Source: Clarkia xantiana subsp. parviflora (Eukaryota > Streptophyta > Magnoliopsida > Myrtales > Onagraceae). From it: 64,000 nucleotides of DNA. This document shows positions 22,670 through 34,171 of the stretch, one piece after another. Each line of letters begins with the position of its first letter. The first letter of the stretch is position 1. The stretch covers positions 4,030,001 to 4,094,000 of the forward strand of contig JAPTYO010000017.1 in NCBI GenBank assembly GCA_036873135.1, given 5' to 3'. The translations under genes and the position numbers were made by a program. The notes beneath the pieces are model-generated. The model made no database searches and was not told the origin of the DNA. It was given only the letters and a program-made list of their open reading frames with translations.

Positions 22670-23351
22670 ACATACATGTACGTACATACATGTCGACAAG
22701 GATGGATGTCGACAAGCAAAGAATATTTCCTAAGTGTTTCCATGTATGTACCTACATGTCGACAAGGATGGATGTCGACAAGTAAGGGATATTTTCTAAG
22801 TATTTCCATGTACGTACATACATGTCGACAAGGATGCATGTCGACAAGCAAGGAATATTTCCTAAGTGTTTCCATGTACGTACCTACATGTCGACAAGGA
22901 TGGATGTCGACAAGCAAGAAATATTTCCTAAGTGTTTCCATGTACGTACCTACATGTCGACAAGGATGCATGTCGACAAGTGAAGAATATTTTTTAAGTA
23001 TTTCCATGTACGTACATACATGTCGACAAGGATGCATGTCGACAAGTGAAGAATACTTTCTAAGTATTTCCATGTACGTACATACATGTCAACAAGTGAA
23101 GAATATTTTCTAAGTATTTCCATGTACGTACATACATGTCGACAAGGATGGATGTCAACAAGGGGAGAATATTTTCTATGTGTTTCCATGTACGTACATA
23201 CATGTCAACAAGATGGATGTCAACAAGGGGAGAATATTTTCTAAGTGTTTCCATGTACGTACATACATGTCGACAAGGATGCATGTCGAAAAGTGAAGAA
23301 TATTTTCTAAGTGTTTCCATGTACGTACGTACATGTCGACAAGGATGGATT
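22670..23351 (+). repeat. 66-bp tandem array in E1 with dyad motifs
   Basis: About ten units of roughly 66 bp (some shortened to about 52-61). Each carries CATGTACGTACATACATGTC, then GACAAGGATG and a TGTCGAC copy, then AATATTTTCTAAGTRTTTCC. GTACGTAC and TGTCGACA are self-complementary. Reading frames of 140-150 codons exist on both strands, but only because the repeat lacks stops, so I do not call a gene. Confidence 0.92.
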
Positions 23352-24744
23352 GCATGCATCAAGTAACTAATCAACTTCTACACAATGCCTCCTAAGCATT
23401 CCTACGACGCTTATCGACAAAGCTCATACGACGACATCTATGGTAACAAGCATTAGAAATTGTTAAAATATTTTCTAAGTGTTTTAGCATGTTTGCAGAC
23501 AATGACCGACAGTCTATACATGATACTCAACGTACATTTCCTAAGCTATCATTACCAACATACAACCATTGACGGCCATGTACGTACAACTACCGATCAT
23601 CGACTATGAGCATACTAAAGCAACGACTAAGGCATGGAACAACATGTCGGCAATGAACACTATGCATAAGGGAAGTATAACGATTCATTTACACTTTTCT
23701 AAAATTTTCAGCACTTAGAAAAATTTTGACCGATTTGAGGCTAAGAATTCTAATGCATTTTATCAAACACCTTGTATGCATGTTAAAGTAAGCTAGGTAC
23801 ATGGTGATTTCAAGACTAAATCAAGGCCAAACGAACTTATGAAATTTTCAACCATGTATGAAATTGAACTCACCAACACGAAGCGAGTCTGAATTGACAT
23901 GTGCCACACCGGAATCTAATTGATATCAACTACGGTGTATCTACTCCAGATCTATGATCTCAAAAGTTTCATCTTCATCAAGAATAGAGAGCTTCTTGGA
24001 GATTTATCTATGAAGGATGTAACATAATGAGTATTCTCTCTCCTAATTTTCATTAATAGTGCCTACACCATGTGCTAAGGACTAAACTTTCATATATTTT
24101 CATATAAGTCCTTAGCAACCTTTACAAGCATCTTTGCATCTCTCCTATGTTCATATTGCATTCATATCGCACAATGCTTCATGACACACTACACGTAATT
24201 ACTATTACATATAACGTACATAGAATTTATAATACACGTTTATTATTTATGATCGTTACATGATTATTTTTATAATCTAAGTATGAATTTCATGTTTACA
24301 TCATGTCTCACGTTTACACCATGCTTCATGATTACATACATGCTCTCCAATTTCATATTATTCTAAGTGTTTTGCTTATTGCATGATTACGTCATCCGTT
24401 TACTATGTCGTCATCTACATGTTGACAACGTGTTATATGCTTACATAATATACCATGATATTATCACGTTGTATGATTCTTTATTATTACAAGTATTTCA
24501 TTCATTACATGATATTGCGAATATAATTGCATGTTGTTATACATATATTGTCTGCTACGCTAACCCTATAAACAGATTACGTACGTACGACGGAAAATTG
24601 AAGTTGGTCAAATTTATGATCCCTACGCTCGAATTGACAAACAGGCCACCCCTGAGGTCAATACCGAACCTAAATTGGACGAATATCTTATCTTAAAAAG
24701 AGTCAAGCACGGGTTTTAAACCACTACTTGACTCGGGGGGCAAG
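23352..24744 (+). other. E1 3' untranslated interior
   Basis: AT-rich, no gene seen. The last copies of the ATTTTCTAAGTGTTT motif occur near 23470-23485. It ends GACTCGGGGGGCAAG, a polypurine tract directly before the 3' LTR. Confidence 0.6.
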
Positions 24745-25420
24745 TGTTAGATATCTGTCCAATTCGGGTTCGTGTTTACATTTCGGGCCTCACAAAATAC
24801 TCCAAAACCCGTAAAAGAAATCTTCCGCGGACACCCAAGTCCAAAAACGGTCCGGAATACGCGCAGTACCCGGATCGGGGGACTTCCGGATTGCCACAAG
24901 GCAATCCGGACCCGGTCCGGATTGCTAAATAATCCGGAGGTCCGAATTACTGACGTTCTCCGCACTCATCCCGATTATTTTGCCAATTGCGAGAAGTCGG
25001 TGCACGCATAGTCCACCTTGATGACAGTATACGTTTTCCTCCATACCGACATCAAACATTTCAAAACTGGGCATGATCCTTAGGTTCCCTATAAATAGGG
25101 GCCTAGGTCTCTCATTTTAGACAACTCCCTCATTTTTGGACTTTGGATGCTCTGACTTCTCTATAAAAGGCTTTCTCTCTCTTGAAATTCTAACTTGAGC
25201 GTCGGAGAGGGCCCAACCAGCATTCCCCCCCCCCCCCTCTCCCATGCTGGTTACTGCCCCTCGTGCAGGATCCGAAGTTTGAGAGTTCAAGGTCGAGAAC
25301 TTGAAGATTAGTTCGAGGATTGTGTTTCAAGGATCGCGGCGTTCCCGTCCTTGTACACACATACCGAGCCCGTTTGTGAAAAAGAAGCCCGAAGCTACCC
25401 AAGTGGAAGCAGACTTAACA
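24745..25420 (+). repeat. 3' LTR of E1
   Basis: TGTTAGATATCTGTCC to CTTAACA. TATA box at 25090-25096. The hairpin block at 25199-25270 has perfect arms AACCAGCAT and ATGCTGGTT around a C-rich loop. It differs from the 5' LTR by scattered substitutions and a few small indels. Confidence 0.9.
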
Positions 25421-25729
25421 TGTACTAGCAAGAAATCTAATCTACGCAGCGGAATTAGTACACATACCTTTTGGCTTTCCTGCCCAAGAACGAAGTGGAG
25501 GGAGTTCTGATCCTCCGGTCGGAACCACGTGCAAGTTCTTCGTTAGAAGAAGTCCCACGCGATGTAGCTCCACAACAAGACCTCTGATCGATTCTTCAAC
25601 GGAGATGGAACCTCAGACCAGATGTGATGGTGCCGAAATTTAACTAAGTCAAACAAGTGTTCTCAATGGAGATCCTTGTTACTATGAATGAGTGAATAAA
25701 CCCTTAGCAGACACCCCTATATATAATAT

Positions 25730-26291
25730 TGTTAGCATATGGTGACGTGGCGCCGTAATAGGAGCCCGTTAATTAAGGGAATTACCTAAGTAAATTAGGT
25801 AATTCTCAATCTTGGCTAATTAGGCCAAATCCAATTAGTAATTGACAAGGGAGGCCCAAAATGGGCCTCTCCCCCTTTTTACATGGTTCGTCCGAAACCC
25901 TAGTACCACATAGGGTGGAGTTGCCTTTTGTAAACTCCACCCAATACTATATATAGGGGTGACTCCTAAGGGTTTAAACACACAATTAAGAACAAGGATC
26001 TCCATTGAGAAAACTTGTCACCCTAGTCTAAATTTCGGCACCATCAACATCAAGTCCGAGGTTCCATCTCCGTTGAAGAATCGATCAGAGATCTTGTTGT
26101 GGAGCTACATCGCGTGGGACTTCTTCTGACGAAGAACTTGCATGTGGTTCCGACCGGAGGATCAGAACTCCCTCCACATCGTTCTTGGAAAGGAAAGCTA
26201 AAAGGTATGTGTACTAATTCCGCTGCGTATATTAGATTTATTGCTAGTACAAGTTTAGCATTCCGTAGTATTACGTCCCCGTAATCCAACA
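25730..26291 (+). mobile_element. Solo copia LTR inserted head-to-head into the LTR of element A
   Basis: A complete 562-bp LTR, TGTTAGCATATGG to CCGTAATCCAACA, with imperfect target duplication AATAT/AGTAT and no internal sequence. It belongs to the same family as the LTR it entered but points the other way. It contains the GAGGCCCAAAATGGGCCTC palindrome in U3 and a TATATA promoter motif near 25950. It arose by LTR-LTR recombination of a full insertion (inference from the solo structure). Confidence 0.88.
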
Positions 26292-26509
26292 AGTATTGAT
26301 GGAGTTGCCAAAAGGCAACTCTAACCAATGTGGTATAGGGTGGCCGGCCGAATTGCATGTATAAGGGGGAGGCCCAATTTTGGGCCTCCCTTATCAATTA
26401 CTAATTGGATTTGGCCCAATTAGCCCAAATTGACAATTACCTAATTAACTTAGGTAATTCCCTTAATTAACGGGCTCCTATTATGGCACCACGTCACCAT
26501 ATGCTAACA

Positions 26510-28754
26510 CATTTCTCATTGTCAAAATCATACAGATTACTATATTCATATGTAGCTGTCCTCTCCACTTTTCGGAATCGTAGTGGAGAATTCAGCAAAT
26601 ACTCTAATTTTATTCATCATAATTAATACCATCAAGATTGCGAGTAATATCGAATCGCACTAATTGAGCCAACTCACACATTGATGATTATGCAGATTAG
26701 GAAGAACATTTTGACAGAATTGCAAGCATCAGATTATCTATTAAGATGGAATACGACGAATAATGATCCTTCAGTCACTAAACCAAACCGACCGCCAGTA
26801 AACCGAGGGAAGGGGGTGTTGTGTAAGAGTTCACACTATTGTCGTCTTCAATCCAATAGATCAGTCTTTTGAAAACGGTTATTATTTTGCAAATTACCGG
26901 AACATGAATTTTCAAATAAACACACCCGATCTTGACTTTCCCATGGCCCTTTTTTATTTTTTAAAAATTATCCGATAATTTACGCATGCATAATACTATA
27001 TCACGCCATAAACATCGAACAAACCGAATCAACATGCTTACGCGTCTGCGTCTAATGTTCCTTAGCATACATAATTCTACTCAAAGTAAACTACCACATG
27101 CTTATGAACATTCTAGCATACGTGTCAAAACCTGTAACTTCCGCATACATCATGCATAATTGGCAACTGGTATTTTCAGTTTTAAAAACGTTTTGAAAAT
27201 ATTAGGTGCTGACTTGCAATTCATGCTTACAATCAATCATGCGAAATTTCTAGACATGGATTCTAGGCAATTTCAGTCAGCATAGCATGTCTATCCTATT
27301 GCGCATACCGTATATTTAAATCCCAGATCTCAATGCTCGCAATTTATTATCCAGCTAGCTTGACAGTTCTAATATATGTTGTAGAAAGTAAACAATTGCA
27401 ATTCAGACCACTAATTTAATCCAGTCCCAAAAACATGCATATCCGAGATCTATCCCCATAATCGTAACCAGGTATTAGGCTTTTATCCGAAAACGTGTTA
27501 AAACGTAAACCATAAGACAACTGTTTAGGTTAACTTTTAAAGTTCGAAAAAATTTTGGATTTAAAATTTGACATCCTATTTTATTGAACATTATAAATTT
27601 CTGAAAACTTTTAAAATTTGGTTTGGTCCAATTTAAAATCCGGTCTGAGTCGGTCCAATTAAAAATCCGATTTGGTCCGAAACGGTTCAATAAAATAATA
27701 TTGTGGTTCGGTTCATCACTCGAAACCGGTTCGGTTTAGATCCACTTAGTTACTTACTTTTGTCCGACCCGGCCCTACTAGGTCGACCCGATTAAGAAAA
27801 CCCGGATTGGTTTAACCCGTTCCGGTTTTGCAAATTGGACCGGCCCGATAAACCCATTGGGTTCGGCCAAAACATTTCTTTTGGGCTAAATAGAGTTTTA
27901 AAGTCCACTAAAAACTTAACTTAGCCCACAAGAAACATTAATTATGTAAAATAATTTCCAATATTGCTAATATATATTTATAAAATTCGGAACTTATATA
28001 TTATTAATATTAATATATATAAATATTGTCAATATTCTATCTTTAAGATGTAAATCAATTAACAATATAATATATATATATATATATATAATTTTCGGCC
28101 AAATTTATATATATATATATATATAATATTTTGTCAAATATATATTTAGGGATAAAATATATAGTCAATATATCTTCTTAATATTTTTAAGTAACCAAAT
28201 CCTATCAATATATCTTTATCCCTATCTTTTAGCTAAATATATTGATATTTTATATATTTTACTATATAATGTGAATCTTTCCTTATCTTTCCAATTTATA
28301 GATATATTGTCTCCTTTTAATAAAATTAAAATATGGTAACAAGCATATCCATATGCTAGGGCCGGCCGAATTTTTACTTACTTACACCCTAAGAAATTAA
28401 AATTTTTACCTAATAATTCACCTAGGGTTTCGGCAATAACACCAAAAATTGGAAAAATTGTCAAATTTTAAGATCAAACACTACTATGATCATGAATCCA
28501 AAAATTGTTCTTGATAAAACTCATCGTGTTCTAGATCATGAACATAACTTAAATTTAAACAAGAATTTTCGGTTTTGATATATAAAACATGTAAATTCCG
28601 AAAATTTTAAGTTTTTAAAGATCAAACATATGAAATTTTTAAAAAAATTCGGATTACTCATGGTGTTCATATAAAAATTTTGGTTTTTATAAAATTTTCA
28701 AGAACATTAGTTTATCAAAATTTCAAGAACTCCTAACACAAACTTTGATACCAC
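26510..28754 (-). mobile_element. Copia element B, 5' leader and start of gag (relic)
   Basis: This is the same leader family as A and C, reading leftward from a primer site TGGTATCAAAG (complement of 28743-28753). Near 26511-26690 a decayed gag start is visible (GINYDE followed by stops), after which the A insertion cuts it. No protease or polymerase of B is present. (TA)n runs lie near 28070-28125. A open reading-frame search finds nothing else. Confidence 0.75.
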
Positions 28755-29354
28755 TGTTGGATTACGGGGACGTAATACTACTGAATGCTAAACGTGTACT
28801 AGTAAGTAATCTAATTACGCAGCGGAATAATGTACACATACCTCAATAGCTTTCCTGCCCAAGAACGTTGTGGAGGGATTCTGATCCTCTGGTCGGAACC
28901 CGTACAAGTTCTTCGTGAGAAGAAGTCCTACGCGGTATAAGCTCCATAGCAAATCCTCTTATCGATTCTTCAATGGGGACAGAACCTCGGACTGAATGCT
29001 CGGAAGCAATTTGGCACACCAATGGTGGTATTAGAGGGCCGGCCGAAATATGCTTGTAGAGAGAAAGAGATTTCTCTCAAATCACAACTCAGGAGGAGTT
29101 GTGATCAAGGTGTGTTTTGGGAGTGACCCCAAGACCTCCTTATATAGTGGGAGGATGAGAAAATCCTCATCCCTACTATTAGGGTTTCGACCGAACCATG
29201 ATGTGGGTGGGAGGCCCAATTTTGGGCCTCCCATGTCACATGGGAAATTAGGTCTGACCCAATTACCCCTAATGTGACATTTACCTAATTATCTTAGGCA
29301 ACCACATATATTAACGGGCGACCAATTACGGTGTCACGTCACCATATGCTAACA
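28755..29354 (-). repeat. 5' LTR of copia element B
   Basis: 600 bp on the minus strand, from TGTTAGCATATGGTGACG (right end) to CCCGTAATCCAACA (left end). It contains the GGGAGGCCCAA palindrome at 29209-29232. Sequence right of 29354 is the AT-rich TON1 upstream region, so B inserted about 0.85 kb upstream of the TON1 ATG. Confidence 0.9.
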
Positions 29355-29587
29355 GTAAATTATAAAAAAAAAAGTTATATAAAATGTAAATAAACTAAAA
29401 TACTCGTGATTTTTTTAAGTATGAAAATATAAAAATGAAAGCGTACTAAGTAAAACATGTTAAATTTATAAATTAGTGACTGAAAAAAAAAAACAGATAA
29501 TCTAATTTAAATTTGAAAAATCCATATAATAAATTTAAGAATGAATTTTAGTTTATATATATTTTTTTCATACTCTTGATGAATAGT

Positions 29588-29619
<32 letters not shown>

Positions 29620-30217
29620 TTCCATTATAAAGTTGTTTCAAAACTTATTTATTTTCATATGTAAATTCTCTCCTTCAATTTCACATATTTTTTAAGAATT
29701 AAAAGCTACAATAAAATGTTTGTTTGATTATTTTTTACTGTGTATTTTAATTATTTAATTAATTAATTATTTTTAATTTCCATTTTTTTCATACATTTAA
29801 TCTTTAATTTTTTTTCTTATTGTATTATATTTCGATTGATGGTTCATTTGTAACATAATGTAAACTTTAGGGTGCAAAGTAAATAACATTTATTATTAAA
29901 AATATAAAAATAAAAACCTATTTTGGGAATTAGTTTCTAAAAAAAGCCTAATTTGCGTATTAGTTTCGAGACCTACTTTGGTCATTCACTCAATTCCTAT
30001 TTAATCATTACCGATAAAAACCAAGTAAATAACACTATGCACTCTCTACAATAATACATTTTAATGTTGCGATTATTCAAAAGTCCAAAGTTATTTGATT
30101 TTCATCCCAAACCAATTTCCCCTTGCTTCTTCTCCCTCTCTCATAATACTAGACTCAAATTCAGTACGAACAGATCCAAATTCTGAGACACAGAAGATAG
30201 ATTGAAAGGCGGAGAAG
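29355..30217 (+). promoter_or_regulatory. TON1 copy 2 upstream region
   Basis: AT-rich sequence with a (TA)n microsatellite near 29590-29619. From 29793 it is the same as the start of the window. A CT-rich patch near 30118-30145 and a purine-rich leader precede the ATG at 30218. With element B ending at 29354, the undisturbed promoter space is under 0.9 kb. Confidence 0.5.
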
Positions 30218-33200
30218 ATGGACGATTACACCAGAGAAATGATGGACCTGAAAACCCTAGTCACTCGCACTCTCGAGAAGAAAGGTGTTCTCGCTAAAAT
30301 CCGGGTACAAATCATCCATCTATTTTCCTCAATCCTTTCCCTTTCTTCCAAATCTTCTTGCGTACATCTGGATTTTTTTTTTTTCAGTGACTATGAATTA
30401 TATGTTTCATAGCAATTTGGACTGTATATTTAGCTAGATGCCTGCATTAGGGTCGATATTGGTAGCTATATTGATTTTTACTTGTCGGATTATCTATCAG
30501 CAAAGTCACAAGTTCATATTCGGCCAAAAAAAAAAGTCATAAGTTCATATGTTCCGTTTCCCCTCGATGGTGTAGCCGATTCCTTCGCAAATACTGTTTT
30601 TGTATAGGCATTGTAATAGGAATACCCCTGTTAGGTCTGGATGCGTCTCCTTGTTTGATATTTCTGCTATTAGATCTGCTATGCTTTATTTTATTATTTT
30701 GTGATTCTTTTCGCCGTGGTAGGCGGTATACGATGTGCCATTTTAGAAATTGTTGTAAAGCAACTTAGCATTTTGATCTCTCACCAGTCCACTGTCAAAA
30801 TATCAGGATATTTTCTTTCCTATTTTACAACACTGCAAGTTGTTTCTTTGCTGTTTGATCCCCTAGTTAAATTTTTAATTCTCTTCTTAGCAGTTCAAAT
30901 CTTGTTTTACATTATCTCTAACTTCACATTGCCTAAAAGCTGAACCGATGTGAATCAGGGAGTGCCATTAGAGGAGCCAACGATATTAAGTTGTTTTGTT
31001 GATTATGTTCTTTACTAGTCTAGGGAATTTCGCTGATTTGATATCAATTGCTGTTGGATACCATTTTTAAAAGAAAATAAAATAAGGTCCTCATTTATCC
31101 TACAAGCAATATATTCTGCCCTGTCAAGATACTTGTGGGCATTAGAGACATGGATTAAACATTCGCATGCATGGTCTCTTCTTTGTATGAAATAGAAATC
31201 AAGCTAAAGAAAAGCTTTTGGGGAACTTGTTTCTTCTATTTTCTCTTCACGGATATCCTTAAGCATTTGTGTACTTCTTTGGTGTAATTTGGGGCAATAT
31301 ATGCTCCATTAGTCCAACGCATTCAAAAAATGGCTTTTTTGTTTTTTCTATGATGAATGATCAAATATCTATATCCTCAAAGACTGCGTGTTAATTAACA
31401 TGAAATTTGTAATTAAATGGTAATTGACTGCCTTGTAGTTGTTGTGCACAGTTGAAACTGTTTTATTATTGTGCACTTTAAATATGTGGAGGGAAACTCT
31501 ACTTGAGTCTTGAGGCTTCTCATGTGTAAGAGTTTTGTTAAACCTAGGTTTTGTTGCTCTTAAGTCAACTTGAAATGCATCACTGAGTGACTTGATTAGG
31601 AATGAGCATCTTTAGTTGACAATCTTCTTTATATTTCATGTATGTGAATATAATTTCATTGTCCAGTTCTGCAAATAGTGCATCTTACTTGCTGCGTTAG
31701 GCTTCCGTTTTTCAAGTTGACATCCTAGAAACTGTCGCCAGGCTGAACTAAGGGCAAGTGTGTTTGAGGCAATTGAAGAGGAAGATCATGTTGTAGAAAA
31801 AGAAGGTTTGCCGCCAGCACTGCTTGGTAGCTGCAATGAGCGTGCTAAACAGCTTCATGCATCTCCTTCAGGTCTTCCTCATGTCCTCTATATTTGAACC
31901 TGTTCTATAATTGGGAAATATCCTTTTTATGAATGATCTGAGTGATTTGTCTGGATGGCTGGCACGTTTATTTGTACTTTTTTTTTTATTGCGACAGAAG
32001 CTATATGCACAGATTTGTTTGAGTCTTGTTAAATCTTTCAACTGAAAAAATCCTGGTTCAACTGCTAAATGTAGGGAGGCTGTTGACAGCATTGGTATGT
32101 GAATACTTCGATTGGGCGCAGCTGAATCATAGTTCGAAAGTTTATCAGCCAGAATGTAATCTGGTACAGTCTTTAGCACATCGAATTTATTTTTTATATG
32201 TGTATATAAGTTTGGTAAAAGATAGTAGATTGCAATCGTTCTCTAGATCTTTACAATTGTGAATACTCATCAGCCTGTCTTAACAATTCCCAGTTTGAAC
32301 ATCTAATTGCAGCAAAAAGATTCTTGGAAAGCTGAGCTAAAAGAATTTAGCAACAAGAATGGGTTTGATCTGAACAGGAACGGAGATAGTGGGCCCTTGC
32401 TGTTGGATGTGCTGGAAGGGTTTCTGAAGTATGAGGTTGGCATTTTTTCTTGTGAAGTCAATTTCACTTCAAAAGGTTTATGTTTCTCGTGGGTGTGTAT
32501 TCATTGTTCCATCTGACAAGTTACTTTAGGAAGGACATAGTTACACTGGTTAGTTTGCAAAAACTTGTTCTTAGGACCATGGTTAGGGTTAGGTACTACT
32601 ACTACACCGAAAGTGGCAAATACATGATGCATTCATGTTCCTGTCTTCATTGTTGCGGTTGTTTTGAGTAGTGAGTGCATCTGGTTATTTTGGACTTTAT
32701 TTATGAAAGTGGAATGGACATATAACATAAAGAATCCTTATTGGTAACATTATTTTCCTCTAGATAGATTGTTTACAATAGTTATAACATGATTAATGTT
32801 TTGGCAGAATTTGACCAAAGCGAGAAACAGTGGGAGGAGAATGCCCCCTTCAGAGGAATCATTGTCTAATATGGATTCTCGAAGTGTTAGGAGGCCTTCA
32901 GCATCATCATCTGTTGGAGGAGGCTTACCTCCACTGGGAAGGTGGATGCCGTCTCTCCCTGTTTCTTACTCTTATCATGTATGTCTATCTGTCTGTATTA
33001 ACTTTGTGTATGTTGGGTTTTAGGTCTGTTCCTGCTTCCCATGCCTCTGGTGAGATGAAACAAGTGATGGGTGGATGTGCATATTTTAATAATTATTATT
33101 GTTATTATCTTTTTGACTTGTGATATGAAATTATATGATTTCTGCACAGATAGGAGAGCTGGGTCATCCACATCTGGATATCGGAAAGATGAGAGTGAAT

Positions 33201-33290
33201 GGAGATACGACAACGATGACCTTCCTGAAGATATTGTTCGAGCATCAGCTGCTCTGGAAAATCTACAACTTGATAGGAAAGCTCGTAACC
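29793..33290. repeat. Right copy of the TON1-region duplication
   Basis: Matches 1-3451. The offset is 29,793 at the start, 29,794 after the intron-1 T-run difference and 29,839 after the intron-2 indel. Sequence right of 33290 (end of exon 7, intron 7, exon 8, GST gene) has no counterpart in the left copy. Confidence 0.95.
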
Positions 33291-33561
33291 TAACTACGTC
33301 TTGGCGGTAGGTCGCATACTACTTACTTACCTACTATGTAATTTGATATGCTATACACGTATTTATTATGGTAAGAAGGGTTAAATAACCAAATCGCAAA
33401 CTGAACTTTGACTCAATTACAATTAGCTATCCAAACTTTATTTAAATCAACTACTCCAATATGATTTGGTCAATGTTGATGTAGGGATCGTGTTAATATT
33501 GGGTGTCGTGATATAATTTGTTGGTGACAGGCATGCTGGAGATGGAACCTCGGAAGATTAA
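30218..33561 (+). CDS. TON1: TONNEAU1 (TON1) microtubule-organising protein
   Basis: TON1 recruits protein phosphatase 2A with TRM and FASS/TON2 partners to the cell cortex and is needed for the preprophase band and ordered cortical microtubules (known for the family). Eight exons: 30218-30304, 31742-31871, 32075-32163, 32313-32435, 32808-32941, 33024-33049, 33150-33306 and 33531-33561. All borders are GT-AG and phases agree. Total 777 bp, 258 aa, close to the 260 aa of Arabidopsis TON1a. The start MDDYTREMMDLKTLVTRTLE, a FOP-like N-terminus with a LisH motif at about 74-105 (RLLTALVCEYFDWAQLNHSS), GDSGPLLLDVLEGFLKYE, STSGYRKDE and LENLQLDRKARNLTTSWR are all diagnostic. The intact tail TTSWRHAGDGTSED distinguishes it from the left copy. 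Confidence 0.96.
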
Positions 33562-34171
33562 GGGAATGTGAGAGATGTGATGATGATGATTTGATTATCT
33601 AACGTTTATAGAAGTTGTCTACATATTTGAGTACTTGGTGCGTATATTTGAGTTGATGATGGAGCAGTGTGTATTGCGCGAGAGAATAACAAGCAACCAA
33701 TCTTGATTCTCTGTATCTGTATTGTATTTGGTTTAAGTTATTTGTGTTTTAAGGTTTTCACTTATGCTGTTTGGCTTGCACATACAGCTTCCTTCCTTTA
33801 TCAAAGTTGCGTTTTCCTTTTGTCTCTTTTCCGCTACAAACATACATACATACAGTATTGGTGTTGCAACAATCGTAGCATTGGCTCGCAAAACATTGTC
33901 AATTTATGAAGCAGAATATCATATTACAAGACTTGTAGCTAGCTGCAGTCATACATACATATAAGACTGAAAGAGAGGGGGGTGAATTATTTTACAGCCA
34001 GCAAACAACACTCCGAAGAAGAGACTGATTTTTGAACATCAAAACTAGTAAGGCCTGATTCATTACTTACCTTAACCATTATTCTGAAGAGACTCACTAC
34101 ACTCCTACACCCTGCAACATCCATCAAAAACAACAACCACAATCAACCTTTTCTCCTAAACCCTAAACTTT
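33562..34171. other. 3' regions of the convergent TON1 and GST genes
   Basis: About 610 bp between the two stop codons. It should contain both 3' untranslated regions; no reading frame or repeat of note. The ORFs here are AT-rich accidents. Confidence 0.6.

Larger units (their letters stand above)
12508..25420 (+). mobile_element. Element E1: pol-less Tat-like LTR retrotransposon with an internal partial repeat
   Basis: It is bounded by LTRs of 674 bp (12508-13181) and 676 bp (24745-25420) starting TGTTAGATATC and ending CTTAACA, with target duplication TGTAG/TGTAC. Inside, a first internal copy (13182-16345) runs straight into a 5'-shortened third LTR (16346-16908). A second internal copy follows (16909-24744). 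The internal copies encode gag-like protein with zinc knuckles and protease scraps, but I find no reverse transcriptase, RNase H or integrase. It must have depended on another element. The second copy adds about 4.7 kb of non-coding sequence including a 66-bp tandem array. Confidence 0.88.
12463..26509 (-). mobile_element. 5' LTR of copia element A, split by two later insertions
   Basis: The LTR is in three pieces: 12463-12507, 25421-25729 and 26292-26509. Joined they make about 560 bp beginning TGTTAGCATATGG (right end) and ending CCAACA (left end), matching the solo LTR of the same family. The first gap holds element E1, with flanks TGTAG and TGTAC as an imperfect 5-bp target duplication. 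The second holds the solo LTR, with flanks AATAT and AGTAT. A is therefore older than both. Confidence 0.88.

Noticed and set aside
22652..23113. 150-codon frames on both strands with a repeating MYVPTCRQGWMSTSK-type product
   Set aside because: Produced by the 66-bp tandem array having no stop in those frames; no start context or homology.
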